In this document: positions 1 through 12,974 of the stretch, piece after piece
How positions within the stretch are numbered: the stretch's first letter is position 1
Layout of the letters: every line of letters begins with the position of its first letter
Assembly (NCBI GenBank): GCA_013397865.1
Contig: VZTI01004805.1
Span: 1,058,607-1,122,606, forward strand
Length of the DNA: 64,000 nucleotides
Direction: 5' to 3'
Source: Struthidea cinerea
Taxonomy: Eukaryota; Chordata; Aves; Passeriformes; Corcoracidae
The notes under the pieces: generated by a model
Told to the model about the DNA's origin: nothing
The model's input: only the letters and a program-made list of their open reading frames with translations
Database searches by the model: none
Position numbers and translations under genes: made by a program

Positions 1-800
1 TTATACTTTTAATTTTAGAAAAAGAACAATAGCAAAGCATTAAAATAGAAAGAATGATGTCACTACAAGAAAGTAATTTAGTTCCAGGCAAAAAATGTTT
101 CAACACAAAAAAGTTGTTTTAAGCAAATGTTATATTAAATTCATAGCTTTGGTTGTACTCTTGAGTCTCAGTCTCCTTTCCCTGACAACAGTTTAAATTA
201 AGAATGACTTGATTGAAATAGAGTTTCACAGACAAAAGTAAAAGAATAATCCATTGAATAATGATTATTCATAAGAAGTTTAAAGTATTTAGGGAGGACA
301 GACAAATGGTAGGAAATACTTAGTTTTTTAAAACATAAGTATCCTGAGCATAAAAATATAAAACTTCACAAATATTAACTACAAATATAAAGTGCATATT
401 ATTTAGCTACATATTTGTGATAGGAAGGAATCTTTATGATTAAGAATCTGTGTAGGAGGGTCATCAGGAGAAGTGTATGGTTTGGACAGTATCCCTGACT
501 TTTCTGTTAGTGTCTTTTGTAACAGTGCTGTGAGGCAACTCTCATGGAGCTTTATTTCCTATTGCCTTTACTCAGGTCTCTTCTTTTGGGTACAAAAGTG
601 GCAACAAAAACTTAACTGAATCACATCACCAGCATGTTGTACTAGCTTTCCACTTGGAAAGTAAATACATGAAAAGTCAGGTAACTGATTAATTCCTTCT
701 TAGTTTTTGAAAGGATTTATTGCTGGTCTGACAGGGCAGAAGGGGAAGAAGAGGGGGTTGTTTGTTTTGGACGAGGACCCCTCCCTGAAGGTATGTCCAG

Positions 801-822
801 CATGTTCTACATGCAGAACATG
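801..822. repeat. 8-bp inverted repeat
   Basis: 'catgttct' at 801-808 is the exact reverse complement of 'agaacatg' at 815-822, with a 6-base spacer. The arms contain TGTTCT and AGAACA half-sites like those bound by steroid receptors, but the spacer and their everted order differ from the classical 3-base element. A regulatory role is only a possibility, and an arm of this length can arise by chance. Confidence 0.35.
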
Positions 823-1550
823 GAAAATGCAGAATCTGGAAAAGAAGCAATTCACCTTTCCCATCTTTAGGGCATTTCTTTTGTTTTGGTGAAGCCTTTT
901 CCAGTGGGCTAGAGGGAAAAAAAATCTCAGTGGGATGACTTTTCCAAGTTTGGCAAGTGGCAGGAACATGGTGACATTTGTTTCTCAACAGTGAAGGAAG
1001 AGTCCTTTGCTCCTCTTCCTGTGTGGGAAGCAACTGTATTACTAGCAGTGTATTTTTTACAAACTAACAAGAAAAGCTGCAGTTTCTTACAGTGAAGGGA
1101 ACACAGTGTGACGTGCTCTGTCACATTTCTGTGCCACATTTTCCCAGAACTGCCCTGCCTTGCCAGCAGGACAAGAGGTTCTCTTTATTTAAGGATGCTG
1201 TGGGTAGGTAGCAAGATCTGTTTACATGCTATGGTCTTTATAATGTTCTTCAGGAAGTATATCTTGGAAAAATAGAAAGCCAGGAAGGATGGAAGCAGAC
1301 TCCGAAGTTTTGTGTAACTGATCAGCTAAAAAGAAATCAGGTGTTTAGTGTTCATTCTGAAAACTGACTTTCTTTGCTTCGCCTTGGAGATTTGATTTCA
1401 AGTTTTTTATAAGAGATTTATCTGCTGGATTAGATTGCAGAGCAAAGACTTGCCAGAGTTACATTACATACATGCATGCAAAGGAAATGAGAAAATGTTG
1501 AATTCAAGACTTTTTGTTTTTCATAAATGCTGCAGTGCAAGCCAAAACAG

Positions 1551-1633
1551 TGGTTTGGTTTGGTTTGGTTTTTCACTCTACGATGCTGTAAAAATGTTTT
1601 GGTGTTTTTTTGGTTTTTTGTTTTTTTACTTTT
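1551..1633. repeat. G/T-rich low-complexity tract
   Basis: Tandem 'ggttt' units at 1551-1573 are followed, after a short unique stretch, by T runs interrupted by GG at about 1600-1633. The same style of tract recurs at 35161-35190, 35971-36098 and around the assembly gap near 54.7 kb, so it is a recurrent simple-sequence type in this genome. Function is unknown. Confidence 0.7.
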
Positions 1634-1809
1634 GTTAAAATTGGCAAACGTCAAATGACTCTGTAAGAAAGGGACAGTGAATTTTGGTAATTACTGACAT
1701 GACATGAGCTCACTACTTGAAAGGTTGAATTTTTCCTATCCATAATAATCTGCTTGTCATACAATGTACAAATGCCACTAGTGTCTTGAACTCTTGCCTA
1801 TCCAAATCA

Positions 1810-1851
1810 GAAAAAAGAAAACAAAACAACAAAACAAACCAACAAACAAAA
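1810..1851. repeat. A/C-rich low-complexity tract
   Basis: Irregular repetition of 'aaac', 'aaaac' and 'aacaaac' units. It looks like the opposite-strand version of the G/T-rich tracts elsewhere in the window. It is simple sequence with no coding content. Confidence 0.65.
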
Positions 1852-1969
1852 ATCCTAAGTGACATCTATTTGAGATAACACAACCCCCTCAAAACTTTGT
1901 AAAGAAATAGATTGCCCCTGAAAAGTATTTTCTGAGCTCAGCAGTGGCACCACAGTCTCGCCAGCCTTC

Positions 1970-2215
1970 CAACTCACCTATCTACTTAGAGAAGCTTTGC
2001 TTATTGCCTCTGACATCCCATGCTGGATTCAGTTACAGCTGGGTTTTGGCTTTCCTAACCTTATCTCCAGATGCTCAGATGGTGTCTCTGCCTTCGTCCC
2101 AGACTGTCTCCGTACTTTTTAAATGCCTGTTCTTTATTTCTCAATATGGAGACTATCATGAGCAATGCAAACCTGACGAAACCACAGTCTCTCTGTGCCG
2201 TGAATACTGACTCAG
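1970..2215 (-). mobile_element. CR1 LINE fragment, ORF2 interior, antisense
   Basis: Read on the minus strand, this stretch resembles the part of avian CR1 ORF2 that lies between the endonuclease and reverse-transcriptase domains. On the plus strand the recognisable text includes 'gctttgcttattgcctctga' and 'ggctttcctaacc', which are characteristic of the antisense of that linker. The fragment has neither the CR1 3' end nor the reverse-transcriptase motifs, so it is an internal relic broken at both ends, and its edges are diverged (about 20-30 bases uncertain). It is non-functional. Recognition is by eye only; a search against avian repeat consensus sequences would settle the subfamily. Confidence 0.7.
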
Positions 2216-5200
2216 TAGTGAGTGGAACACTCCCTCTTCACGTTGCAAATTTTCTGTTATAGGCAATACGTAGATAACACTTCAATATATTTACATATTG
2301 TTGCAGAATACAGTAGCCCTCAAAAATATATTTTGAGGTATACATATTAAAAAAGTGGTAAACTAGTTGATTTTAATTTCCTTATTTTGGACATTTTATA
2401 TGATATCCAAGGGAGCAGACAGTGGATTTTAGAAGGTATTTGAGCTTGAGTTTTCCCACAGGTGAGAGGTATTGCACGGTTTTGTGCGATCAGGACAACA
2501 TGTGAACTGACCTATTCTGCCATTCCTGTTTCTGTCTCACAAATAACTGGTGTTGCTTTCTTGAGGGGGGAGTATATGCTGCTCTGCATCAGTATTTTTC
2601 TATGTTTTGATCTACACTACATTTAAGTGACAGTCTGCTCATCAGGCAGCTGTCCGGGCATGTGTTTACTCTGCAGTTGCAGGTACCTCACTTGTGTCTG
2701 GCCTTCTAATTTTCATACAATCTGTTTAACTGTTTTTATTCTCTGTGTCACTGACAGCAATGTAGACTGCTTTATTATTTGATACTCTAGCCCAAAACAT
2801 GCAGAAGGTTCTGGAACCATTTTAGAAACTGCATTAATTCAGGTGCAAGAATGTGTACTGAGTTTATGACAGGAAAATATGATAACAGAAGACTTTAACT
2901 GGAAGCGGTAAAATGGTAGCCCTAAAATGTTCTTTAAATGACAAATTATGCTCTAATGTATATTGTAGCAATTTTTATTATAAGGAAGGTTGAAACTGTC
3001 AGAGTGGTTGTGCTCAATTTAACAATCAAACAGCTCTAGCAGCAGAAGGTATTTACATTTAATTTAAAAAAACTTGTGCTTGGAGCATGTGCCTCAGTCC
3101 AGGCAGCTGGTCATAAATACTTAGGAAATCTTTTACAGAAAACCAGAAGTAATTCTAGACTACTAACAGCCAGGTTCTACTGAAACTAAAATGCATTTAT
3201 ATCACACACTTTCTTGACACAGTTCTGGAGTGCCAATTACTGCTTTTCAGGAGTTCTGTAATGTGCAGTTGTAGTCACAGTGTTGTAGTGTAGTGTAGTC
3301 ATAGACTGCATGGTGTTTAGATGAGGTCTGATTTGCTCATCCTGACAGGTGATCCCCATTTCCTGGAAAATTTCAGGCAGCCTCTCTATTGACTCTCCCC
3401 GTGTGCAGCTCTTCTTGGCTCACTTATTAGGAAATACTTGTGGCCTGCAACAGGCATTATTCTTCTAGACTGGCTCTTTTTTGGGTGCCTTTTCAAAGCA
3501 GAAGGGAAGGTTTCACTCGGAGGGAAGCTGCAGAAAGCAAACGTTATTAGAGATGTGTGTTTTGAGAGGCTTGGGAGTGGGGTTGTTTTCCATCAGTTTG
3601 TAAGAGGATAACTGGGACTTTTCTGATCTTGTACCAGTAAATAAGACCTTAGGTTTAGCTCCATGCTGGTTCGTGTTACACCACTGAACCTATCTCATCT
3701 CTTGTTCTGGTTCCCTTCTTTGAGATTATATTTTGTTTATCATTTTGTAATTCAGTTTTCAGTAAAGAATAAAAAATGTAAAGATATGGTGAGATAAGAC
3801 TGAAACTTTTGTGGGGCACTGGAATTCCAGCGCTCAGCCTGCTGCTGCCTGGTCTTTGCCACTGCCTTGCCTGAGGTAAATCAGTGTCATCTTCGTGGAT
3901 GAAGCAGCAGCAATGTGAATATGTATATTTTTGGCTCTGAACAAGAAAAGCTGATGTTATATATTCATTTGTGGCTGTCTGGTATCTGGAAAAAGAAAAG
4001 CATACACCCAAAATGAAAAGTGTCTTGTCGTTATCAGTGGTTCAGGCTGCCGATTTCAGGCTCTGTCAGGGAAACGTGTCAAGGACATATGTGGACGGCT
4101 CTACCTGCTACTGAAGAACTATGATGTTCCAAAATGGTTGTGTCCATATATACTTTTGTCTGTAGGTCTGACCAGAAAAAAAACTATTTATAATCAATAA
4201 GCTGATTATTGACTTTTTACAGAAATTATTGAGCTAATATAGTTGTCAGCAAATGGGTAATTCCAAGCTGTCAGATGTCTGCATGGGTAAATTCAATGCT
4301 GGAGCATGCTGCTTCCTGCTTCTTTAGTTGTCCTGTAGCAAACATAATTCTTGTTGAGGTACTGTTTCACCTGTGGTGGCATGTCCCCCTGCTCTTTTGG
4401 GCAAGATGAGAGCGAGTCCAGCATTACCCTACTACCAATTTCTAGATCAAAAGGACTGAATTCACTTCCTGAAATCTCAGGGTGGTGATCTGCCTGCTCA
4501 GAAAGACTGGAGACATAATTTTCTTTTATAATTTTAACTCAGATCACTGCAGATATCTCTGTTGACACTGTTGCAGTTGAGATAATCAGTCTCACACCAT
4601 TCTGAACTTTCTGTCCTAATTTTGTGATGCACTGATCTAAACCAAAGATTAGTTTTGAGGTCTGTTTGCTTTATTTCTTTACAAACTGTTGAAAAATCTT
4701 TAGACTTCGTGTACATTGAGCAATGACTCTGTTTTCTGTCCTGCTTCTGTAATAATGTGTAACTACACCAAATAATAAGAGTGATTTTAGTAGAAGTATT
4801 TGAAAAAAAGCTTCTTTTTCTGTAATGCTCAGCATATGTGTGGCCTGCTAGACTCACTGGCTCTGTGCTGTTGGTCTTATTAGCATATTGCATATTTCAA
4901 GTCCCAGGAAGCACTAGCTGAGGAAAGAAAGCGTCGTATGTGGTAAACTTACACCCTAATAGTGGATTATCTTGTTTTTCCAGCATTGGATGAGAGGGTA
5001 GAACTAGCTCTAGAACTGAAACAGGGCATGTTTCGAAGCATCTACAATCCTTCTATGTCTTTTTTTTTTTTGCTGTTCTGTTTTAAGTTCCCAGTGGCCC
5101 TTATCTCCAGCCCTGCCCCAACTCATGTCTCACATGTGCGTAAATGTGGAGGTAAACCTACTGAGTGGCAAGTCTTTATGAGATCCTTCTTAATCAACAA

Positions 5201-7788
5201 AGAAAGGTTGGAACAAAGAGAATAATATCTAAAGAAGTTAATGGGTTCTGTTGCGTCTTTTTTTCTGTTGGTGATGAGTCAGAAGCAATTAAGTGAGAGG
5301 TCAGAATGTCCCAGAGTGCAAAAACCCTGAGATAAGTATGAGCAATTTTTACTGAACTTTTCCAGGTAAACTTCCATTTTTCCTTCTTAAACATCTGAAG
5401 ATTCTTTTTATCAATGCACACTTAATTTTTCTTTATAAAGAATGCAATACTCTAAGGGAGAGATGGGTGTGGTGGAAGGGACAAAACTCCAGCCTGTGCT
5501 TTCTGAGTATAAAGATGTATCTCTAGTTAACAGAGGGTGAGGTTTTTCTCTGCCAGGATTTAATCCCACGAATAATAATAATTGGAAAATAATAAATGCA
5601 GGATTGTAACTTTTAGGAAAGGACAGTTAGGATAGTTGGTGGTGGATTGTTTTTTATTTATTTGGTGGGCGGGGGATGTTTAGGTTTTGTTGGTTTATTT
5701 TATTTTACACAGCATTATAGCAGGTTGTATTGCCAAACTTGGAAGGCGTTTAGGAAAAGGAAGTTTGATGATCTGCAAAAATCTAAAGGGTGTTTATAAA
5801 ATATACGTATGGCAACTGATGGAGAAACAGATGGTAAAAAAGCAGAGCATTATTAAGTGCAGAATGTTTTCTATATTAGGAGCATGGAAAAAGTACCAAG
5901 TCTTTATCAACAGTTATATTCTGAAATAGCCTTACAATGAGAATTGTAGATGTGAAGCCTGTGCTTCTCTAAGGACACATCCCATTATTCAGTCAGGGGA
6001 TTATGTGATAGAATGTCTATGATAGGTACACAGGGCCTGGGAACAATGGGATGGCTTCAGTCACTGAGCCCAGCTCCCTGTCATGTCAGCATTAATCCTA
6101 GAGAAAATCAGTGCTAACCAGATGTGCAGATTTGAAAGGAATCCACTAATTACGCTGTGACTCCTTCAATCACCAGCTGGTCTGCAAAGTCAGCCATCAG
6201 TTTTCTCAATCACTGTTTCCCAAGGTGGTCAAGAAAGGTTAGTTCTTGGAGTAGCTGTTGTTAGACCTTTTTCCTGGGGGGAGGAGGCTGATTTTATTTG
6301 TTCCTACTTTGTGATCAGTGAGTTTATGTAGAAATAGCAGGAATTCAGAATTCCTAAATAGTTTTGTCTGAATGACTTTAGATCAGTGCTCTGCAATCCC
6401 TTGGGAACAATTTGTTTATTTGAATTGAAGGCAACACCAAATATCTACAGCTCCTTTCGTGCTGTAGTCAAGAGTCCTTATTACTCAATTACATGCTTTT
6501 ACGTTCATTTTATGTTAATTCTCCTTCTTCCATCCCACCACACATTTGCCTCATTTCTGTTGGTTGTTGTTTTTTCTTTCCAAGAGCTTATGCTTGGAAT
6601 TGCTCTTGGAAATCAATTTGCTCTTGCAAAATCCATTTATTTCATAGTTCATTTTCTTCAATTCATTGGTATGTTTTCATGGTAGGTCACCATTTTAACT
6701 GTACAAACTAAAGCAATCTGTTTAATCGAATTTCAGTCCTAAAACCAAGACATCTTCAGCCATAAACAGTGTACTTATCCTACCACCAGCATGTCTCCCG
6801 CACAGGGTCTGATGTCAGGGCAAGTAGAAGCCTGGTAAGTACTAACTTTTTGTGGCTTGGGGGTTTGGGTCTTGGCATGATTCCAGCTATTGGCTGCAAT
6901 TTCAGTGTTCTCAGTTATGGTTCTTTTTTTTTTGAGAACCTGAACACACAAAAACCCCCATCTGACAACACATGCTTTGGTTGGAAAAAAGGTCTTTGCT
7001 TTTCAGAATTATCCTTTTCATTGATTCTTTGTGATCCAGGTTTTCCATTTGTACCATAATAAGAGGTACTTTAAGTCTTTCACAACATACCTGAGTACTC
7101 TTTGTTGGTTTATCATTTTTAACATCTTTTTCTCAAAGGTGCATCTTTTCTGAGGCTTTTCCTGCACCATTCTTCATGTAGCAAATGTCATCAGACTAGA
7201 TAGTCTTAAATCTAAATAATCTGTGACATTGCTAGGATGTTACACAATCCTGTTTAGCCCTGCCCCTATTGTTATTTTTCACTGCTGTCCTCTTCTGTGT
7301 CTTGTGTGTGTGTATGGGCTATTTAAGCTGTTTTTTCGAAGTGCAGTTTATTTATCTTCCTTATTCACAAGGCTTCTTGCGTTCTGCTGATGCTGTGTAA
7401 ATTTTACATGGTACCCCTATCTAGCCATAATAAAAATTTGCTGGAGTAAGTAGGAAAAATAGCTTCAGAAAGCACAGTTTAAACTTCTTTTTCTTACAGT
7501 GAGTTCTGCTTTTATTCCACTTTACCCATTTAACAAAGAGAAAACTATTCCATTATCCCTAAAGGAATTGTCTAGGGCTTTGCATAAATGAATGTGTGTC
7601 TTTTGAAGTTCAATTACAGAAATTCATAACCATACAGTAAAGATCATTCTTTGAATAGATTCAAAGAAGTTATCAGCATATATGGATTCTAAATTTAATC
7701 TAAATTGATCAAAACAGAGTGTCAGGAAACTGTGCTTGGATCTAATGAGGTCTAGCCAGGATGTTTTAAAGGATGTGTCCTAACTCAC
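2216..7788. other. unique AT-rich DNA, no gene seen
   Basis: About 5.6 kb with no recognisable gene, RNA or transposon. Open frames here are short (up to about 119 codons), start with unremarkable contexts and occur on both strands. A short tandem 'gtagt' run lies near 3284-3300 and a T run near 5058. Very old, diverged repeat relics may be present that I cannot recognise. Confidence 0.55.
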
Positions 7789-8383
7789 TGTTCTGATTTT
7801 GGCTGGGATAGAGTTAATTTTCTTCCTAGTAGCTGGTTTAGCACTGTGATTTGGATTTACTATGAGAATAATATTGGCAACACACTGATGTTCTAGTTGC
7901 TGCTAAGCCCTAAATCAAGGAGTTTCAGTTTTCCCTGCTCTGCCAGTGAGTAGGCGCACAGAAAACTGGGAGAAAGCAGGGCCAGTACAGCTGACCGGCG
8001 CAGACCAAAAAGATATTCCATGCTCATGGACTGGATGGTCATGCCCAGCATATAAACTGGGGGATTTGGCTGGGAGCTGCAGATCACTGGTGGGGTCCAG
8101 GCCAGGCGTCGATCAGCAAATGGTGAACAGTTGCAGTGTCCATCACTTGTGGGGTTCGGGGGGTTTCTTCCTCTCTTTCTTTTTCATTATTCTTAATATT
8201 ACTTTGATCATTATATTTAATTATTTATTATATTTTTCTTTATTTCAATTATTAAACTACTCATATCTCAACCCAAATGTTTTATCTTTTTCCTCTTCTC
8301 CTCCCCATCTCACTGCAGACAGGGCAGAGCAAGGGGAGTTAGTGACTCCATGGTATTTATTTATCAGCTGGGGTTAAACCACA
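7789..8383 (+). mobile_element. solo LTR of an avian endogenous retrovirus
   Basis: A 595-bp LTR of a family common in bird genomes. It starts with TG in 'tgttctgattttggctgg' and ends in 'ggggttaaaccaca'. A TATA-like 'tataaa' lies at 8051-8056 and an ATTAAA polyadenylation-type signal at 8251-8256, in the order expected for U3, R and U5 on the plus strand. No primer-binding site, gag, pol or env follows, so this is a solo LTR, usually left after recombination between the two LTRs of a provirus. The 5-bp flanks 'ctcac' and 'tacat' do not match clearly, so the target duplication is decayed or the edges are off by a few bases. The U5 side has an AT-rich expansion near 8190-8250. Family name not assigned. 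Confidence 0.85.
8051..8056 (+). promoter_or_regulatory. TATA-like box of the solo LTR
   Basis: 'tataaa' sits about 260 bases from the LTR start and 200 bases before the ATTAAA signal, as expected for an LTR core promoter. Whether it still drives transcription cannot be told from sequence. Confidence 0.55.
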
Positions 8384-11171
8384 TACATTTTGGCTATTTA
8401 TAGAATTTTTTCTTTTTGTGCTGCTAGTTATGATCTGCAGATATTCTTGTTCCCCTCTGTTACTCTTAGTCCTTAATATATGATTTCTTTTATTTCTTTT
8501 CTTAAGAAAAATGTTTTGTTTTGAAGACCAGCCCAACAGGTGCCAGCTTACGTGACTTACTCTGAGCTTGCATCTATGAATTGCCTTATATTCACCTTCA
8601 GATCTTCTCCATTCCCACAACTCTACTGTTCTTAAGGAAAATATTTAAAGTAGTCAGTGAAAATTGACTGTCAATCTTCCTCACACATCTTTCCAGGGCT
8701 TTTATCTAAATAGTTTATATGCAAGCACCCAGTAGACTAATTAGATACCTTTGCAAAATATTCATCTTTGATTGACCTCATGTAATACACCCTTGTTCCT
8801 TCTATGATAAACATAACATTTTCATCTGAAATCTGTCATAAAATTCCGTATTAGGCAGTTTCACATATTCCCTGAGAAGTGGCTTCTGGTGATCCCCTTT
8901 CTAATGTACACTCACCTTTGCACTTCATTTTCTGCAGCCGCAGTTTGGGGTCTAATATTCAAAAATCTTTCCTTTAGCTGTAGGTCTCACAGATTGTCCT
9001 TGTTTTACCTCTGAGAGTAGATTGGTGTGCCATTAAACGCAACTAAACAATTCACATGCGTTAATAATGTTTAAGACGTGCCATTGTAGGGAGGACTTAT
9101 TTAAATATTGGTCAACTGGCTGCTTTGGGGTCCTATTTAATAAAATGATCCATTGACTCCTAGTAATTCTTGTGTCAGAGGTAGGAAGAAAGTTTGCATT
9201 TTAGATTATTTTGAAGGCCAGAATTCCGCTGTGTTGAAGCTAATATCCAAAATCTTAATTTTGCTTGAATGAATTTTCATAAAAGGCATTACCCAATAAG
9301 AATCTGTTTCACCTGTTTCTACACTACATTTCTATGGCAATATTGATAATTATTTAGATGCAGTTGAAAATCTGACAGGAAAGAAATTAAGGGGTTTATG
9401 CAGTGTCTTTTTCAATTGTGCTATTACTGAGCTAGTAACATTGCAATTAAACGTAATTTGAAGAGTTCATCACATTGTAAATTTTGACCTCAGCCTCTAG
9501 GGATTTATTTGTGATAAATTGTTCCTTGTTCAAATGATTCTATTTTTAACCAAACATTCTTTTGTTAGCATGTCTATTCTGTTCTGTTAGTTCATAAAGA
9601 AAGCAATGTATAGAGTTGTAAAATATTATGAAAGAAGGAAATTTCCTTTTACTTTTTTAAAAATCCATCTAGTCTCTGTGCTGATCAGCAGACTAATCTG
9701 TCCCATCCCAGCTACTGCATATTGTGTGTAGCTTAATGCCAGGGTGGGAGGTAGCACTCTCAGGGAGTTCACAATGCCTGACTGGCATTTTGACCCTGCT
9801 GAAGCAGGAGTCCTGACTGGGCACCAGCTTGTTGGAAGCAGAGTTATAGCTGGAGACCTCTATGTGCATTTTGCGTGAGGTTTCTGAGGAGGGAGCAAAG
9901 TTTGAGGGGATATTCTGAAAACTGGCATCTCCGTGCCTTCACAGGAGGCCCGCAGGAGGAAGCAGAGCCTGCAGAGGGGCTGCACCCTGACCTGTGAGCC
10001 TGGGAGCTCCTGTGCCTGCAGGTAGCTGCTGTGAGGCCAACAGAGCAGGCAGTGCCACCAGCCCTGTGAGCAAATCCTTCCGTGGGAAGCAACTGCTGCA
10101 GCAGCTTCTGCTTTCTTCTGGCTGGTCATGTTAACAGGAGAAAGGAGGTGTTGCCAGAACATCGTGTCAGCGCTGAATGCAGAGGTTCTAGAGAGCCTCT
10201 GTATGGCAGAGGGCGCAGAGTGGTCCCCTGCTTCCTCTCCTGGCAGCTGCATTGAATGCTCTTCCTAAAAATCAGGCCAGCACTTCTTGTTTAAGATGAG
10301 GAGTGATTATGTACAAGACAAAGCATACAGCTGTTAACTACTCCCAGAAGTATTTCTGTCAAGAATCATCAAATTTCTGTATTTTACAAATGCTGTCTTT
10401 CTCGTCAGCCTTAAGCAATAAAAAGCCTTTAAGTACAAAGAATAAAATGCTGAAGAATATTTTACAGACTTTGTACACCATTTACTTAGAGAATCCTGCT
10501 TGTAGTTTTGGGTTTTTTCTTCCAGGATTTTTGATGAACAATATAGACTTCATGTATCACTTGGTGTCTGTTCTTGAGTACTCAGTAACATTTCTCTATT
10601 CCTGTTAAGTGTTATGTTGTAAATTGGTTTTTTGCATTTCTCCTGTATTCTTTATTCATTTTGAATTCCAGGTAAATGTGGCAGCTCTAATGTACGTCAG
10701 AGTAATGAACCTTTCCATGATACTTTGATGAGATGTCAAATTTAGCTGTTAGTTTGAGTCTTTGGGGTTCTAATTAGTGGGCCCAACCCAGCATAAACAA
10801 AAAAAAGGGGTTGTGGCTTTTCCTTACTGTGTCAACTGAGCAGGAACATGAGGTGGAAAATTAAGAATGCAGGCAGTCTGAAAAATTTTAAAAGAATATG
10901 AAAGAATAGGAATCCCTGTTTGGACTAAATCAGTGGTATTCGTCCAGCTTAATCCCTTTGGGATGCTTGTGTGCAAAAAAAGTGAATCACTAAAGCCTAA
11001 AAGTGTTTCAGAGAGGGAAACAGAAGAGGCTCACAAAGCCAAAAAGCTGGTTGAAGAAAGATGCAAACAGGAAATAGTGTTCTAGTTCTTCAGCAGAGTT
11101 TGAATTGCTCCTGGTATATTGAGATCACCACTACTTTGAATAGGCGTATCCTTTTTGTGGTCCAGTAAGAG
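8384..11171. other. unique DNA with one unassigned GC-richer patch
   Basis: Mostly AT-rich DNA without recognisable features. The exception is about 9840-10260, where GC content rises sharply and two overlapping minus-strand frames are open (9844-10092 and 9860-10252, the latter 130 codons). The predicted products match no family I recognise and have no clear domain, and the two frames overlap in different phases. This fits a GC-rich repeat relic or regulatory DNA better than a gene. Confidence 0.5.
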
Positions 11172-11925
11172 ATCACAGAACTGTAGAATAGTTTGGATTG
11201 CAAGGGGCCTTAGAGATCTCCTGGTTCCAGCCCCCCTGCAGGGACACCTTCCACTACACCAGGCTGCTCACAGCCACATGCAGCCAGACCTTAAACACTG
11301 CCAGGGATGGGACATCCACGGCTTCTCTGGTCAACCTGTCCCAGCACCTCACCACCCTCAGAGTAAAGAATTTCTTCCTAATATCTAATCTAAACCTGTC
11401 CTCTCAGTTTAAAGCCATTCCCCCTTTTCCTATCACTCCATGCCCTTACAAAAGGTCCCTCTCCACCTCTCTTGTGGGGCCCCTTTATAGACTGGAAGGT
11501 GCTCCTTGATCTCCCTGGAACCTTCTCTTTTCCAGGCTCAATAAGCCCAAGTCTCTTAGCCTGTTTTAGGGGTGGTGTTTCAACAATCTGATCATCATTG
11601 TTGCCCTCCCGGGCACTAGTTCCAACAGTCCACATCCTTCTTATGTTAAGGCCCCAGAGCTGGGTGTAGCACTGCGGGTGGGCTCTCACCAGCGCAGAGC
11701 AGAGGGGCAGGATCCCTTCCCTTACCCTGCTGTCCACGCTGCTTTTGGGTGTGGTTGGCTTTCTGGGCTGCCAGTGCTGGGTCATGTCTGGCTTCTCGTG
11801 CACCAGCACCCCCAAGTCCTTTTTCACAGGGCTGCTCTCAATCCGTTTCCCACCTAGCCTGTTCTTGTGCTTGGGATGCTTGGTTTGTGTCCTTCCCCCC
11901 AGCCTGCTCAGGTCAGCATATTATA
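11172..11925 (-). mobile_element. CR1 LINE, 5'-truncated, 3' end at 11172
   Basis: A minus-strand CR1 copy. Its 3' end (left, near 11172) shows the degenerate tail 'atcacagaactgtagaatag', the complement of the CR1 octamer-type end. Next to it is the conserved 3' untranslated block containing 'cctggttccagcccccctgc'. ORF2 C-terminal coding sequence continues to about 11850. The element lacks the endonuclease and most of the reverse transcriptase because of 5' truncation, which is normal for CR1. It is broken by frameshifts and inactive. The right edge is diverged and placed to within about 30 bases. Confidence 0.93.
11390..11827 (-). pseudogene. CR1 ORF2 C-terminal remnant
   Basis: This minus-strand frame starts 'MKKDLGVLVHEKPDMTQHWQ', which matches the CR1 ORF2 region just after the reverse-transcriptase core. 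Later blocks 'ILPLCSALVRAHPQ', 'LGLIEPGKEK' and 'SDRKRGNGFKL' keep the expected order of the ORF2 C-terminal part. The stretch between them reads as unrelated sequence, as expected where indels have shifted the phase. No catalytic reverse-transcriptase motif (such as YADD-type) is included. It is a dead remnant of LINE coding sequence, not a host gene. Confidence 0.85.
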
Positions 11926-12974
11926 CAGCATAGATCCATTTGTCTTTCTTGTTATATTTTCTTGCAAATAGTATATCTACATGTTAGTTTTCATTATTTT
12001 CAGCAGCTATAAGTAGAAAGCTTCTGCTGCTACAAAGCAGCAGAAAAAACTGAAGTTTATTGTCCTAACCAATGCTGATATCAAAAGTAAGAAGGCTTTG
12101 GGTTTTTTCATGGGAAAGAACTATCTCAAATACTATAAATAAGGGATAAAAAAGGATTGAAGTATGGCCTTTTAGATGAATATGCCAGGGTAATTTATGA
12201 AGTGCTTATGAAATCAGCACCGCCTGAGGAGGGTAGTTACAGCAAAAGAACACTTTGGAAAACTGTAATCTGTGGTATAGAAAATAGTTCGAATTACTAT
12301 TTCTTAAGGCTGTGTGAATAATAGATTTTTAAAGATTATCAAACCTCCAGACAACTGATAAATAAGCCAATATTAACACATATTTACAGTCATTTAGAAT
12401 TTCATTATTATTCATTAACATATTTAACAATACCTATGAAATCCATATCCAGGAAAAATCAATGCATCAGAGTTTAAAGAGAGCTGCTATTACAGGCATT
12501 TATTGACTTAGCACACCTGTAAATGGGATGTACTCAGAAACAAATGGAATAGGCCATACCTCACTGAATATAAGGAATTCTTACTGCTTTTACTGCAGAG
12601 CTCTAATCTTAATCCAATAATCTTTTATTTAGAGCATTTGTGACAGCTGGTAATGAAGTATATTTAATATTAAATTTAAATAAAGTCTTTCCTGTGTAGA
12701 AATTAAAGACATTTTGTCACATCCCCAAACAGCATGGAAAGAATGTAGTATGTATAGTATTAGTAGAAAAGGAACATTTAAGATTTATCTTTCCTGGTGA
12801 TATACATACTTCTAAGAAAAACTGGGGGAAGTGGCATATTTCATTAAAACAGATTGCTTTCTGTAGAAGGAAAATAGGGAAGTTATGAACAAAAAAAGAT
12901 TAAATTTATAGAGAAGAATAAAAGCAAAAGAAAAAAATCAGAACAGTGTAGGTCTTTAGCAGAAGTGGCAGTTA
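11926..12974. other. unique AT-rich DNA between two CR1 copies
   Basis: No gene or transposon recognised. It is AT-rich with many short A and T runs and no long open frame. It simply separates two same-orientation CR1 insertions. Confidence 0.55.

Larger units (their letters stand above)
1..1969. other. unique AT-rich DNA, no gene seen
   Basis: No recognisable gene or transposon. The open frames around 689-1139 run on both strands over the same bases and resemble no family I know. Two simple-sequence spots occur: a T/G-rich stretch near 1551-1633 with repeated 'ggttt' units, and an A/C-rich stretch at 1810-1851. A small inverted repeat lies at 801-822. No splice-flanked exon with convincing coding character could be picked out by eye. 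Confidence 0.6.

Noticed and set aside
11390..11827. 145-codon minus-strand frame as a host gene
   Set aside because: Its readable blocks match CR1 ORF2 and it sits inside a CR1 element, so it is a transposon remnant.
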